DNA from: Arthrobacter sp. YD4
GTDB taxonomy: Bacteria > Actinomycetota > Actinomycetes > Actinomycetales > Micrococcaceae
Length of the DNA stretch: 64,000 nucleotides
Direction: 5' to 3'
NCBI RefSeq assembly: GCF_030410515.1
Contig: NZ_JAUHHD010000001.1
Coordinates: 558,001-622,000 of the forward strand
Shown: one piece after another, positions 11,151 through 19,706 of the stretch
Layout: each line of letters begins with the position of its first letter
Position numbering within the stretch: the first letter of the stretch is position 1
Notes under the pieces: model-generated
The model's input: only the letters and a program-made list of their open reading frames with translations
Told to the model about the DNA's origin: nothing
The model's database searches: none
Translations under genes and position numbers: made by a program

Positions 11151-11801
11151 TCAAACGGCCGCGGGGCCGCCGCGGTCGTCGGGAATCATCGACCACATGG
11201 TGGCCATCCGGACGGCCCCGTCCGGGATCGCGTCCGGCGCCTCGAGTTCGTAGTCGCGCAGCAGCCCGAAGATGCGCTCCGTCAGCTCGGCACGCTGGGC
11301 CGGCGTGAGATAGAGCAAGTTGCTGGCCAGCACCACCGAGGCGGGCGGTTCCCCGGATTCGCCGCGCCGCCGCTGCTCATCCCGGGCCTCGGCGTGCGCC
11401 TTGACCCGTCGGCGGTAGGCGTCCAGTTCCAGATCCAGGACGGCGAATTCCGGGCTAGCCGGTCCGCCGCCGGATTTGATGGTGAAGTCCGTTCCGGCGG
11501 CCTTCCAGCGGCGCTCGCGTGCGTCCCCGGCGGTGGCCGCGGGCACCACGATCCCCCACTTCTGCAGGGCCCGCAGGTGGTAGCTCATGGCGCTGGGGGT
11601 CAGACCGGTCTGTGCCGCAAGCTCCGTGGCGGTGCGGCTGACCTGGGTGGAGTACAGCTCCGAGATCACTTCCAGCCGCGCGGCGTGGGCCAGGGCCCGG
11701 ATGGCCTTGGGGTCGGTGATCTCCACCTTCTGTTCCGGGCGCGGCCTGCGCTTGCCGGCCGGCGCCTCGGCGGAATCCGCCGGCGGGTTCTCTGTCTTCA
11801 C
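11151..11801 (-). CDS. ArsR-like winged-helix regulator (MFS-linked)
   Basis: This 216-residue protein has a winged helix around residues 25-95, with RALAHAARLEVISELYS, TELAAQTGLTPSAMSYHL as the helix-turn-helix, and the wing RRWKAAG. The C-terminal ~110 residues form a helical ligand or dimer region (YRRRVKAHAEARDEQ, LTPAQRAELTERIFGLL). It is transcribed divergently from an MFS transporter with only 77 bp between start codons. That region contains three TATGAA-type half sites and the MFS promoter, so repression of the exporter is likely. The start is GTG 11801. Confidence 0.8.
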   Translation of the reverse strand: MKTENPPADSAEAPAGKRRPRPEQKVEITDPKAIRALAHAARLEVISELYSTQVSRTATELAAQTGLTPSAMSYHLRALQKWGIVVPAATAGDARERRWKAAGTDFTIKSGGGPASPEFAVLDLELDAYRRRVKAHAEARDEQRRRGESGEPPASVVLASNLLYLTPAQRAELTERIFGLLRDYELEAPDAIPDGAVRMATMWSMIPDDRGGPAAV

Positions 11802-11843
11802 TCCCCCAGTCTAGCGACGGTTTCCAAACTATGAAAGGAATGC

Positions 11844-11898
11844 TTGACACTTACCCAGCGCGGACCTATGGTCCAGTTATGAAAGAAACACTTCATAA
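11844..11898 (+). promoter_or_regulatory. MFS promoter with overlapping inverted repeat
   Basis: TTGACA (11844-11849), a 17-base spacer and TATGGT (11867-11872) form a near-consensus sigma-A promoter. The expected transcription start falls on the A of ATG 11879, so the MFS mRNA should be leaderless. A perfect inverted repeat TTATGAA/TTCATAA (11877-11883 and 11892-11898, 8-base spacer) covers the predicted start point, and another TATGAAAG copy lies at 11830-11837. These are candidate operators for the divergent ArsR-type regulator. Confidence 0.6.
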
Positions 11899-13315
11899 GG
11901 CCTCCGGGCCGGCCGGCCCCTTGTGGCGCAACCACGACTTCCTGCTCGCCAGTGGCTCCCGCTTCTTCGCCGCCGCCGGCATGGGCGCCGTCGTCGTCAC
12001 CGTCATGCTTCGGCTCCAGGCGGAGTCCGCGGGCAACGGTCCCGGCGCCGGGCCGTGGCTGGTGGCCGCCTACCTGGCCTGCTCCGCCCTGCCCCTGGTC
12101 CTCCTGGCCCCCTGGGCCGGGCGGCTCGCAGACACCCGGGATTCACGCACGCTGGCGACGGCGGCATCCCTGGCCAGCGCCGCGGCGGTGGCGGGGATGG
12201 TCTTCGGGCTGCGGGAGGGTGCCCTGAACCTTCCGCTGCTGTTTGCCATGACCTTCGTGCTGGACGCGGCCCAGGCCGTGGCGGGCCCCACTTGGCAGGC
12301 CCTATTGCCCCGGATTGTTGGCGAGGAGCGCACGCCCAAGGCCGTGGGCACCATGCAGGCCACCACCATGATCGCCGGCATGGCGGGGCCGGCCGCGGGC
12401 GGCCTGCTGACCGGCTGGGGCGGCCCCGGGCTGGTGGTGGCGGTGGCCGGCGGCTGCTACCTGGCAATGGGAGCCGGTGCCCTGCTGATCCGCACCCGGC
12501 GCGGCACGGCCGCCGAACGCGCGGGGCGGCCTGCCCCGGCGCTGCTCGACGGGTTGCGCCTGCTCCGGCGGGACGTCCTGGTGTGGGCGCTGGTGCTCGG
12601 CGCCATGTTCTTCATCGTCGCCGGCGAGGCCACCAACGTCCTCGAGGTGTTCCTGGCCCGCGGCGAACTGGGCGCCAGCGAGGCGGAGTACGGGCTGCTG
12701 GCCGCGGCATTCGGGCTGGGCATGGCCGCCGGCGCGGCCCTCGCCGGCCGGATCGGGAACGGACGGAACCGGCTCCGGGCGCTGCTGGCGGCGATGGTGC
12801 TGACCTCGGCCCTCCTTGGGGCGACGGCCCTGGTGCCCACGGTGGCGTGGCTGTTTGCCGCCTATACCGCGACCGGCGCGGCCTGCGGCGTCCTGAACGC
12901 CTGCTTCGGGGCGATCACCATCCTCCGGATTCCGGAGACCGGGCGCGGTCAGGCGATGGCGATCCTTGGCGGGATGACGCGGGCAGTGTCAATAGCGGCA
13001 CTGGCCCTCGGCGGCCTCCTTGGTGCGGCGCTGCCGGTCCGCACCAGCTTCTTCGCCACGGGCACCGCGGGAGTGCTGGTCGCGGCGGCCGTGGCGATGG
13101 TGGTCCTGCGCATCCCGGGCACGGAACAATCAGTCGGGACCCAATCAGGCAGGACCCAATCAGGCAGAGACCAGGAAGCCGTCCCGGACCAGGTTGGCGA
13201 CGTCGTCGAGCAGCCTTTGCCGGAAGGTGCCGCTGTTGTGGCCCTCGTGCCCGCCCAGGAGGGCATCGAGCGCCCCGGCGATCTGCCCGGCGGTGAGCTC
13301 GCCGTCGCACGCTGA
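11879..13315 (+). CDS. MFS transporter with antisense-overlapping tail
   Basis: This is a 12-helix major facilitator protein (478 residues), probably a drug or metabolite exporter of the Bcr/EmrB-like MFS_1 type. It shows LASGSRFFAAAGMGAVVVTV at the N terminus, APWAGRLADTRDSRTL as the loop 2-3 motif and GLGMAAGAALAGRIGNG in the second half. ATG 11879 is chosen because the TTGACA/TATGGT promoter puts transcription exactly there; an upstream ATG at 11831 lies before that promoter. The last ~50 codons run antisense to the methyltransferase gene after a pentapeptide repeat (QSVGT QSGRT QSGRD) and do not look like transporter sequence. Confidence 0.85.
   Translation: MKETLHKASGPAGPLWRNHDFLLASGSRFFAAAGMGAVVVTVMLRLQAESAGNGPGAGPWLVAAYLACSALPLVLLAPWAGRLADTRDSRTLATAASLASAAAVAGMVFGLREGALNLPLLFAMTFVLDAAQAVAGPTWQALLPRIVGEERTPKAVGTMQATTMIAGMAGPAAGGLLTGWGGPGLVVAVAGGCYLAMGAGALLIRTRRGTAAERAGRPAPALLDGLRLLRRDVLVWALVLGAMFFIVAGEATNVLEVFLARGELGASEAEYGLLAAAFGLGMAAGAALAGRIGNGRNRLRALLAAMVLTSALLGATALVPTVAWLFAAYTATGAACGVLNACFGAITILRIPETGRGQAMAILGGMTRAVSIAALALGGLLGAALPVRTSFFATGTAGVLVAAAVAMVVLRIPGTEQSVGTQSGRTQSGRDQEAVPDQVGDVVEQPLPEGAAVVALVPAQEGIERPGDLPGGELAVAR
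13127..13171. repeat. Three imperfect 15-bp tandem repeats
   Basis: CAATCAGTCGGGACC (13127-13141), CAATCAGGCAGGACC (13142-13156) and a third copy from 13157 (with one extra base at its end) lie head to tail. On the + strand they encode a pentapeptide repeat in the MFS tail. On the minus strand each copy contains an in-frame TGA for the methyltransferase, which ends in the third copy (13160-13162). Confidence 0.85.
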
Positions 13316-14797
13316 GACGAAGCCGGCCAGTTCCGTGCTCAGCAGGTTGGTGCGGCGGAGCCCGGCACCCTGGCGCAGCAGGATCACGCCGGGGTGCTCG
13401 GCGCCGGGGCGCTGGTGCCGTTCCTCCGTGACGTCGTCGGCCACGAGCAGGTGCGCCGCCGCGACGTCGTGGCCGGCGAGCCAGTCGGCCCGTTCCACCG
13501 CCGCCCCGAGGTGCGGCCCCACGGGCTGCTCGATCGGGTAGGTGATCTCCTCGAAGCGGCGCAGCACCGGTCCTGCTTGCGCGGCAGGGCGGCGCAGGAA
13601 GATCATGCCGAAGCCGATCGCGGTGACGCCGCGGGAGGCGAAGTCGTCCAGGTAGGCGGCGTAGGAACGGCGGTACAGGTCCCGGTCCCGGCCCTCGGAG
13701 GCATCCTGCAGCCAGGTTTCGGCGTACTGCTCGGGACCCACCTGCTCGCGCTGGATGAACCACACATCGGCGTCCTCCGGGGCCCACTGCTGCGGCCGGG
13801 CGAACCACTCCTGGCCGGCCGGGACTTCCCAGTTGCCCAGCATCTGTGCGGTGCCTCCGGGCGCCAGGACGGAGGGGAGGTCCCGGACCAGGGCGGCGAC
13901 GATCTCGTCGCCGGGCAGGCCACCGTCGCGGTAGGTGAACTGGTCCGCCGTCGATTCCCCCGCGGTGCGCGGAGTGATCACGAACGGCGGGTTGGAGACC
14001 ACCAAGTCGAACTCCTCCCCGGCGATCGGTTCCAGCAGCGACCCGCGCCGCAGGGTGACGCGGCCGGCGAGGTCCTCCGGGTCCAGGTGCAGCTCCCGGG
14101 CATTGAGGACCAGGTTGAAGCGGGTGAAGGCCAGGGCACGGTCGGAAATGTCTGTGGCGGTGACGTGCTCGGCGTGGTGGAGCAGGTGGAAAGTCTGAAC
14201 GCCGCAGCCGGTACCGAGGTCCAGGGCCCGGGCCACGTGCCGCCGGGCGGTGACCTGGACCAGGGTGGTGGATGCCTGGCCGATTCCGAGCACATGGTCG
14301 CGGCGTAGCACGCCGGGGCTCTGGTGCGCGGCCAAGTCGCTGGCTACCCAGAGGTCGGCGCCCCCGTTCGGCTGCCCTTCCTCATCTGTCGACGGGTCCC
14401 AGCCGTAGGGCCGCAGGTCCACACGGGCCCGGACCAGGTCATCCTCCGCCCCTTCCACGAGGCCGAGTTCGCCGAGGCCGGCGGCGCCCACCGAGGGCAG
14501 GGCGGCGTCGAGGGCGGCAGCGGTCTGCGGTTCGGCCAGCAACCAGAGGCGGACGACGGCGGCGAGCGCGGCGGCGGCCGGGTCGGCAGCGACGGCGTCG
14601 TCGACGGCGATCAGGGCCGGGATGAGCTGGTCCCGGGCCAGGGCGGCGTGGGCGGCCTCACCGAGGAACGCGGCGACCCCGTCGACGGTGTAGCCGATGG
14701 CCAGCAGGTCGCGGGCGAGGGCCCCGGTCAGGTCCGGGAGGTCGCTGCGCGGGGCATCGGGGGTGTTGCCGGCCGTGAAAAGAGTCGAGGAGGTCAC
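13160..14797 (-). CDS. Class I SAM methyltransferase (PrmC/RlmG-like)
   Basis: The 545-residue protein has an N-terminal actinobacterial domain (residues 1-170, helical, with DLLAIGYTVDGVAAFLG) and a Rossmann methyltransferase domain with the SAM loop ALDLGTGCGVQTFHLLHH and the catalytic signature VVSNPPFVITP. The NPPF/Y motif marks enzymes that methylate exocyclic amines in rRNA, DNA or glutamine residues. A third, less conserved domain follows. Start GTG 14797 lies six bases after TAAACT (14804-14809), suggesting a leaderless mRNA. The 3' end overlaps the MFS gene by 156 bp in convergent orientation. Confidence 0.82.
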   Translation of the reverse strand: MTSSTLFTAGNTPDAPRSDLPDLTGALARDLLAIGYTVDGVAAFLGEAAHAALARDQLIPALIAVDDAVAADPAAAALAAVVRLWLLAEPQTAAALDAALPSVGAAGLGELGLVEGAEDDLVRARVDLRPYGWDPSTDEEGQPNGGADLWVASDLAAHQSPGVLRRDHVLGIGQASTTLVQVTARRHVARALDLGTGCGVQTFHLLHHAEHVTATDISDRALAFTRFNLVLNARELHLDPEDLAGRVTLRRGSLLEPIAGEEFDLVVSNPPFVITPRTAGESTADQFTYRDGGLPGDEIVAALVRDLPSVLAPGGTAQMLGNWEVPAGQEWFARPQQWAPEDADVWFIQREQVGPEQYAETWLQDASEGRDRDLYRRSYAAYLDDFASRGVTAIGFGMIFLRRPAAQAGPVLRRFEEITYPIEQPVGPHLGAAVERADWLAGHDVAAAHLLVADDVTEERHQRPGAEHPGVILLRQGAGLRRTNLLSTELAGFVSACDGELTAGQIAGALDALLGGHEGHNSGTFRQRLLDDVANLVRDGFLVSA

Positions 14798-14836
14798 CGG
14801 TCAAGTTTAGGCGCGGCCCGGGAGCCTCCGGCTTAG

Positions 14837-15610
14837 CTAACCCCGGCCGGGCCAAGGCTGCCCCTCCACGAACACCCGCAGCGCATCCCGGACGAAGGCC
14901 GCGCCGGCAGCACCGCCGTAGTTCGCGGCGAACCGCGGATCCGCCACGTACAGCTCACCCAGGCCCAGGATGTAGGCCTTCAGCCCGTCACCGCCGTCCG
15001 CCGCCGGGGTTCCGGGGATGGCGGCAAGCCACCGGACATGGCGGGCGGCCAACTCCTGGGCCGCCGGGCTGTCCGGCGCCCCGCCGGACTCCGCCGCGGC
15101 CTTCCAGTCGGCGCTGAGCTGTTCCGCGGCCCGCTTCCAGGCGTCCCGGTCCGTGCCGCCCATCCCCCGCCACCAGGCGTCCGCCCGGGCGTAGGCCTCC
15201 TTGCCCCAGCGTTCCTCAACCTCGGCCCGGTGGCGGGTGTGATCGAATCCGTCAAACATTGCCTCTGCCATGATGTCCTCTCCTTTTGTCACTGCCTCGA
15301 GGGTGCGCCGGACCGAGGCGATCTGGCGGGCCAGGCGGTCCTGTTCCTGGACCAGCCAGCGCAGATGCCCGGCGAGCGCGCGTTCGGCCTGCTGTTCGTG
15401 GGCCAGCGCGTCGGCGATCGCCGGCAGTCCGAGCCCCAGTTCCCGCAGAAGCAGGATCCGTTGCAACCGGAGCAGCGCGGCGTGGTTGTAGTAGCGGTAG
15501 CCGTTGCCGCCGGTGCGGCTGGGCTTGAGCAGGCCGACGGCGTCGTAGTGCCGAAGCGCCCTGCTGGTGGTGCCGGCCAGCCTGGCCAGCTGCTGCACGG
15601 ACCATTCCAT
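14837..15610 (-). CDS. TipA-like MerR regulator with TipAS domain
   Basis: This 257-residue regulator has a MerR N-terminal winged helix (WSVQQLARLAGTTSRALRHYD, then YRYYNHAALLRLQRI), a coiled-coil dimerisation helix (EQDRLARQIASVRRTLEAV) and a C-terminal TipAS-like drug-binding domain with EVEERWGKEAYARADAWW. TipA proteins sense thiopeptides or other amphipathic compounds and activate promoters with a long 19-bp spacer. Exactly such a promoter lies upstream (15664-15694), so autoregulation is likely. ATG 15610 is preceded by GGAGGGA. Confidence 0.88.
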   Translation of the reverse strand: MEWSVQQLARLAGTTSRALRHYDAVGLLKPSRTGGNGYRYYNHAALLRLQRILLLRELGLGLPAIADALAHEQQAERALAGHLRWLVQEQDRLARQIASVRRTLEAVTKGEDIMAEAMFDGFDHTRHRAEVEERWGKEAYARADAWWRGMGGTDRDAWKRAAEQLSADWKAAAESGGAPDSPAAQELAARHVRWLAAIPGTPAADGGDGLKAYILGLGELYVADPRFAANYGGAAGAAFVRDALRVFVEGQPWPGRG

Positions 15611-15663
15611 GCCGGTTCCCTCCACTTGGTCCCTCCCGACGGCCCTGCCGGGCCGTTTCTTCG

Positions 15664-15694
15664 AGGGTAAATCTTGACGCTGCGTCAAGGTCAA
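15664..15694 (-). promoter_or_regulatory. MerR-type promoter with 19-bp spacer
   Basis: On the minus strand TTGACC (15694-15689) and TACCCT (15669-15664) are separated by exactly 19 bases. The spacer holds most of a perfect 8-1-8 palindrome, CTTGACGC-T-GCGTCAAG (15673-15689). Over-long spacers with a central dyad are the hallmark of promoters activated by MerR-family proteins through DNA untwisting. The promoter faces the TipA-like gene. Confidence 0.8.
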
Positions 15695-15745
15695 GGGTGC
15701 GGTCGGCGGCCATCGGCCCTGCTGCGGACCCGGTAAGTTGGAAGC

Positions 15746-16201
15746 ATGCCCACTGCTTCCCCGATGCCTGTCCCGCGCCGCCTGCTCCACGGGGCGTACG
15801 CCGCGGCGGCCGGCGCCGCCGTCGTCCTCGGCGCCTCCGCCTGCGCGCCCGTCACGTCGGTGGAATCAACGGATGCGAACGCCTGGAAGGCCACGGCACT
15901 GCCCTCCGCCAGCGGGATCGTCCTCTCGGACGCGGGGAAGATCCTCAACCGCACCCCCGTGGTGAAGAGCGCCGCCCTCGGGGCCGGCACCTACACGTTG
16001 ACCATGAGCTGCGACGGCGGCGGCAAGGAATTCTTCGCCGTCAGCCTGGACGGCAAACAGCTGGCGGAGGCTGGAGCGGCCTGCAACGGCAGTCGCGAGA
16101 CCGCCACCATCAAGGTCCCGGTCGCCGGGACCGTGGCGATCAGCGCCTCCAGCGTCGACGCGCCGCTGATATACGCGTACCAGCTGACCCCCGCGGCCTG
16201 A
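15746..16201 (+). CDS. Small exported protein, probable lipoprotein (paralogue 1)
   Basis: This 151-residue protein starts with a basic stretch (PRRLLHGAYAA), a hydrophobic core and VVLGASAC, an imperfect lipobox ending in Cys. The mature part looks like a small beta-sandwich with LGAGTYTLTMSCDGGGK, a second Cys about 30 residues later, and the closing APLIYAYQLT. The same pattern (PAGTYALSLAC, later Cys, ANFAYRV) recurs in the lipoprotein at 19707-20237, so the two are probably paralogues. TAAGTT (15734-15739) lies six bases before ATG 15746. A G+C hairpin (16219-16235) follows the stop. Function unknown. Confidence 0.7.
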   Translation: MPTASPMPVPRRLLHGAYAAAAGAAVVLGASACAPVTSVESTDANAWKATALPSASGIVLSDAGKILNRTPVVKSAALGAGTYTLTMSCDGGGKEFFAVSLDGKQLAEAGAACNGSRETATIKVPVAGTVAISASSVDAPLIYAYQLTPAA

Positions 16202-16324
16202 CCCCCGGCCTGACCCTAGGGCGGCCGGGCCGCCCGGCCGTGCTTGGGCCTGCAACGCTTGCGCGGGCCACGCCGGGGGAACCCACGGCACCTCACGTCG
16301 GCTGCCGGCGGCTAAAATGGCCGC

Positions 16325-17266
16325 ATGACGTTGGGGGGCGCGGCACCGGAGCCGCTGGTACATATTCAAGACTTCCGCATGGACTTTGGCGAGAAGACGG
16401 TCATCCGTGACCTGTCCTTCGACGTCCGGGCCGGGGAAACATTCGGCTTCCTGGGCAGCAACGGCAGCGGGAAGACCACCACGCTGCGGGCCCTGCTGGG
16501 CATCTATCAGCCCACCGCCGGCACCCTGCACATCGGCGGGAAACCCTTCAGCCCGCGCGACGGCGCCCGGCTGGGGTACCTGCCGGAGGAACGCGGCCTC
16601 TATAAAAAGGAATCCGTGCTGGACGTCATGGTGTACTTCGGCCGGCTCAAGGGCCTGGACAAGTCCCGCGCCAGGACGTGGTCCCGCGAGTACCTGGACC
16701 GGGTGGACCTCGGCGACAAGGCCGCCACCCGGCTGGACAAGCTCTCCGGCGGCCAGCAGCAGAAGGTCCAGCTGGGCGTCACCATCATGAACGACCCCGA
16801 ACTGCTGATCCTGGACGAACCCACCAAGGGCTTCGACCCGGTGAACCGGCGGCTGCTGATGGACATCATCGACGAACAAAAACTCTCCGGCGCCACCGTC
16901 ATCATGGTCACCCACCAGATGGAGGAGGTGGAGCGGCTCTGCGACCGGGTCATCCTGCTCAAGGACGGCACGGCCCGCGCCTACGGCACCGTCTCCGAGG
17001 TCCAGGAGCAGTTCGGCGGCACCCGCTACCGGCTCAGCTACTCCGGCACCCTGCCCGCGTCGGCGCGCTACGACGTCGTCAGCGACGCCGGCGGGAACGC
17101 CGAACTCTCGCCACGCGGCGGGACGGACGAGGCGGCCGTGCTGCGCGAACTCATCGACCATGGAGTGGCGGTCCGCTCCTTCACCAGCGCCCGGACGTCC
17201 CTGGATGAGGTCTTCATCAAGGTCTACGGCGAACAGCCCGAACTAGCGGAGGCCCGGACCCGATGA
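16325..17266 (+). CDS. ABC transporter ATP-binding protein
   Basis: The 313-residue nucleotide-binding subunit carries Walker A (GSNGSGKTTT, near residue 45), the signature LSGGQQQKVQ, Walker B (LLILDEPTKGFD) and the switch His (VMVTHQMEEVE). The C-terminal ~80 residues are the extension seen in NatA/YhaQ-type exporters. It pairs with the permease that starts in its stop codon (ATGA, 17263-17266). TAAAAT (16313-16318) lies six bases upstream of the ATG, predicting a leaderless transcript. The substrate is unknown; sodium or drug export by NatAB relatives is family knowledge only. Confidence 0.9.
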   Translation: MTLGGAAPEPLVHIQDFRMDFGEKTVIRDLSFDVRAGETFGFLGSNGSGKTTTLRALLGIYQPTAGTLHIGGKPFSPRDGARLGYLPEERGLYKKESVLDVMVYFGRLKGLDKSRARTWSREYLDRVDLGDKAATRLDKLSGGQQQKVQLGVTIMNDPELLILDEPTKGFDPVNRRLLMDIIDEQKLSGATVIMVTHQMEEVERLCDRVILLKDGTARAYGTVSEVQEQFGGTRYRLSYSGTLPASARYDVVSDAGGNAELSPRGGTDEAAVLRELIDHGVAVRSFTSARTSLDEVFIKVYGEQPELAEARTR

Positions 17267-18582
17267 CCCACCACAGCACCCTCCCCGAGGCGCCCGCCAA
17301 GGCCGCCCCCGCCCCGGTCCCGCCGCGCCGGCCCTTCGCCCGGCACAACCTGCGCACCGTGATCGCGTTCGAGTTCACCCGGACGCTGAAGAAGCGCGGC
17401 TTCTGGATCGCCACCCTGGCCATCCCGGTGGTCATCGCCATCGTGTTCGCCCTGGTCTACCTGAGCAACTCCTCCACCGAGGCCCGCTCCGACGCGCAGA
17501 AGACCGCATCCTTCTCCTTCACCTACACCGATGACTCCCGGCTGGTCTCGGACACCATCGCCCGGGCCATCGGCGGCACGAAGGCGTCGGACGCGGAGAC
17601 GGCCATCCGCGACGTGAAGCAGGGCCGCAGCGACGCCTACTTCGCGTTCCCCGCCGAACCGGCCACCCAGACCGTGAAAATCTACGGCGCGGACCGGGGC
17701 ATCTTCGAGAACGGCAAGTACGACGCCGTCGCCAAGCAGCTGCTGACCGTCTCGGCGCAGGCCGCCGTCGGCTCACCGCAGCTCACCGCGGCGGCCAGCG
17801 GCGACGTCAAAACCGAGGCGCAGACCTTCAAGGACGGCCGCCTGACCGGGGGCATCGGCTCCGCGATCCCGCCGCTGATGTTCCTGGTCATCTTCTACGT
17901 CTCGATCATCCTGCTCTCCAACCAGATGCTCAGCAGCACCCTGGAGGAGAAGGAAAACCGGGTCACAGAAATGATCCTGACCACCCTGAACCCCACCACC
18001 CTGATCATCGGCAAGGTGGCCGCGCTGTTCATGGTGGGCGCGGTCCAGATCCTGGTGCTGCTGACGCCGGTGGCCGTGGGCTTCCTGTTCTTCCGCGACA
18101 AGCTGGCGCTCCCGGCCCTGGACCTGTCCACCATCACCTTCGAACCCGGACCCATGGTGGTGGGGGCGCTCCTGCTGCTGGGCGGCTTCACCGTCTTCAC
18201 CGGCGTGCTGGTGGCCATCGGAGCCGTCATGCCCACCACCAAGGACGCCGGCACCATCTTCGGGCCGCTGATGGCGCTGATCTTCGTGCCGTTCTACGCG
18301 ATCAGCCTGATCATCTCCGACCCGCAGGCACCGATCGTGCAGGTCTTCACCTACTTCCCGATGTCCGCCCCGGTCACGGGCCTGCTGCGGAACGCATTCG
18401 GCACCCTCAGCCCGCTGGAGTCGGTGATCATCATCGTGGAGCTCCTGGTGGTGGGCGTGCTGATCCTGCGCCTGGCCGCGCACCTGTTCCGGTACGGCTC
18501 CATCCAGTACTCCGGCAAACTCTCCATCGCGGGCACGTTCCGGCGCCGCGGTCAGGCACGCGGTCCGGCCGCCGGAAAGTAG
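17263..18582 (+). CDS. ABC-2 family permease
   Basis: The 439-residue membrane subunit has one N-terminal helix (GFWIATLAIPVVIAIVFALV), an extracytoplasmic domain of roughly 150 residues, and five C-terminal helices beginning IPPLMFLVIFYVSIILLSNQ. The cytosolic coupling stretch LEEKENRVTEMILTT is characteristic of ABC2_membrane_3/NatB-like exporters. It is translationally coupled to the ATPase by a 4-base overlap. Confidence 0.88.
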   Translation: MTHHSTLPEAPAKAAPAPVPPRRPFARHNLRTVIAFEFTRTLKKRGFWIATLAIPVVIAIVFALVYLSNSSTEARSDAQKTASFSFTYTDDSRLVSDTIARAIGGTKASDAETAIRDVKQGRSDAYFAFPAEPATQTVKIYGADRGIFENGKYDAVAKQLLTVSAQAAVGSPQLTAAASGDVKTEAQTFKDGRLTGGIGSAIPPLMFLVIFYVSIILLSNQMLSSTLEEKENRVTEMILTTLNPTTLIIGKVAALFMVGAVQILVLLTPVAVGFLFFRDKLALPALDLSTITFEPGPMVVGALLLLGGFTVFTGVLVAIGAVMPTTKDAGTIFGPLMALIFVPFYAISLIISDPQAPIVQVFTYFPMSAPVTGLLRNAFGTLSPLESVIIIVELLVVGVLILRLAAHLFRYGSIQYSGKLSIAGTFRRRGQARGPAAGK

Positions 18583-18639
18583 CCCTTCGGCCGCGGGCCC
18601 CCGACCACCTGGCCCCGGCCCGGAGCGTAGGATCGGGAG

Positions 18640-19632
18640 GTGAAACGACACTCCTGTGATTCCTGCGGCTCGGCCGTGTACGTCGAGAACCAGGAGTGCC
18701 TGCACTGCGGCGCCCGGCTGGCCTACTTCCGGCCCCGCGGCGCCGTCGTCGCCGTCGACGCGGCGGGCGAATACCGGGACGACGCCGGCACCCACTGGTT
18801 CCCGTGCGCCCACGCCGGGCTGGCGGCCTGCACCTGGCTCGCCGCAGAGCGCGGCGGTGAGTGCTTCAGCTGCGGACTCACCCGCACCCGGCCCAACGAC
18901 GACGACGCGAAGGGCCTCACGCAGTTCGTTAAGGCGGAGCGGTCCAAACGCCAGCTGGTGGCCGAACTCGACGCCCTGGGGCTGCCGATCGTGCCCCGGA
19001 GCGATGATCCCGACGGTGGCCTGGCCTTCGACCTGCTCTCCAGCGCCCACGAGCACGTGGTGACCGGCCACGCCGACGGCGTCATCACCATCAACCTGGC
19101 CGAAAGCGACGACGGCTACCGCGAACGGATGCGCAACGAACTCGACGAGCCGTACCGGACCCTGCTGGGCCACTTCAGGCACGAGGTGGGCCATTACTTC
19201 GAGACCGTGCTGGTCTTCGCCGACCGGGACACCACCGCGGCGGCCCGGCGGCTGTTCGGCGACGACACCGAGGACTACCAGGCCGCCATCGACCGGCACT
19301 ACAGCGAGGGCGCACCAAAGGAGTGGAACGAACGGTTCATCTCCCGCTACGCCACCATGCACCCCTACGAGGATTTCGCCGAGACCTTCGCGCACTATCT
19401 GCACATCAGCGACACCCTGGACACCGCCCGCGAATACGGACTCATCCCCGCGGCCGACGGCAGGTCCTTCCGGGAAACGGTGGACACCGAGTGGTTGCCG
19501 CTCGCAATCGCCCTGAACCAAATCAACCGGAGCATGGGCGAGGAGGACCTGTACCCGTTTGTGCTGTCACCGGCCGTGCTGGAGAAACTGGAGTTCATCG
19601 CCGGGGTGTGCTCCGCGGCGGCGTCCCGGTAA
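18640..19632 (+). CDS. Putative zinc-binding metallopeptidase with zinc ribbon
   Basis: The 330-residue protein opens with a zinc-ribbon-like Cys4 (CDSCG and CLHCG), followed by further Cys pairs (FSCG near residue 80). The C-terminal half has the gluzincin-type motif FRHEVGHYFE near residue 185 and a downstream acidic patch (YEDFAETFAHYLH) that could supply the third zinc ligand. This matches the family of putative zinc-binding metallopeptidases with an N-terminal ribbon; substrates are unknown. TAGGAT (18628-18633) is six bases before GTG 18640, so a leaderless start explains the lack of a properly spaced ribosome-binding site. Confidence 0.82.
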   Translation: MKRHSCDSCGSAVYVENQECLHCGARLAYFRPRGAVVAVDAAGEYRDDAGTHWFPCAHAGLAACTWLAAERGGECFSCGLTRTRPNDDDAKGLTQFVKAERSKRQLVAELDALGLPIVPRSDDPDGGLAFDLLSSAHEHVVTGHADGVITINLAESDDGYRERMRNELDEPYRTLLGHFRHEVGHYFETVLVFADRDTTAAARRLFGDDTEDYQAAIDRHYSEGAPKEWNERFISRYATMHPYEDFAETFAHYLHISDTLDTAREYGLIPAADGRSFRETVDTEWLPLAIALNQINRSMGEEDLYPFVLSPAVLEKLEFIAGVCSAAASR

Positions 19633-19706
19633 GGGCCTCCGGGCGCGTTCTTCCGGGTGGCGTCCGCGCTCTGGCCGCCGGGCGTTCACGGGCTTAGAGT
19701 CGGATT

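Noticed and set aside
15611..15790. N-terminal extension of the TipA-like gene
   Set aside because: It would translate through the MerR-type promoter; the helix-turn-helix begins directly at the ATG at 15610.
17773..19521. A 582-codon open frame on the minus strand
   Set aside because: It runs antisense through both the ABC-2 permease and the metallopeptidase genes and has shadow-type composition.
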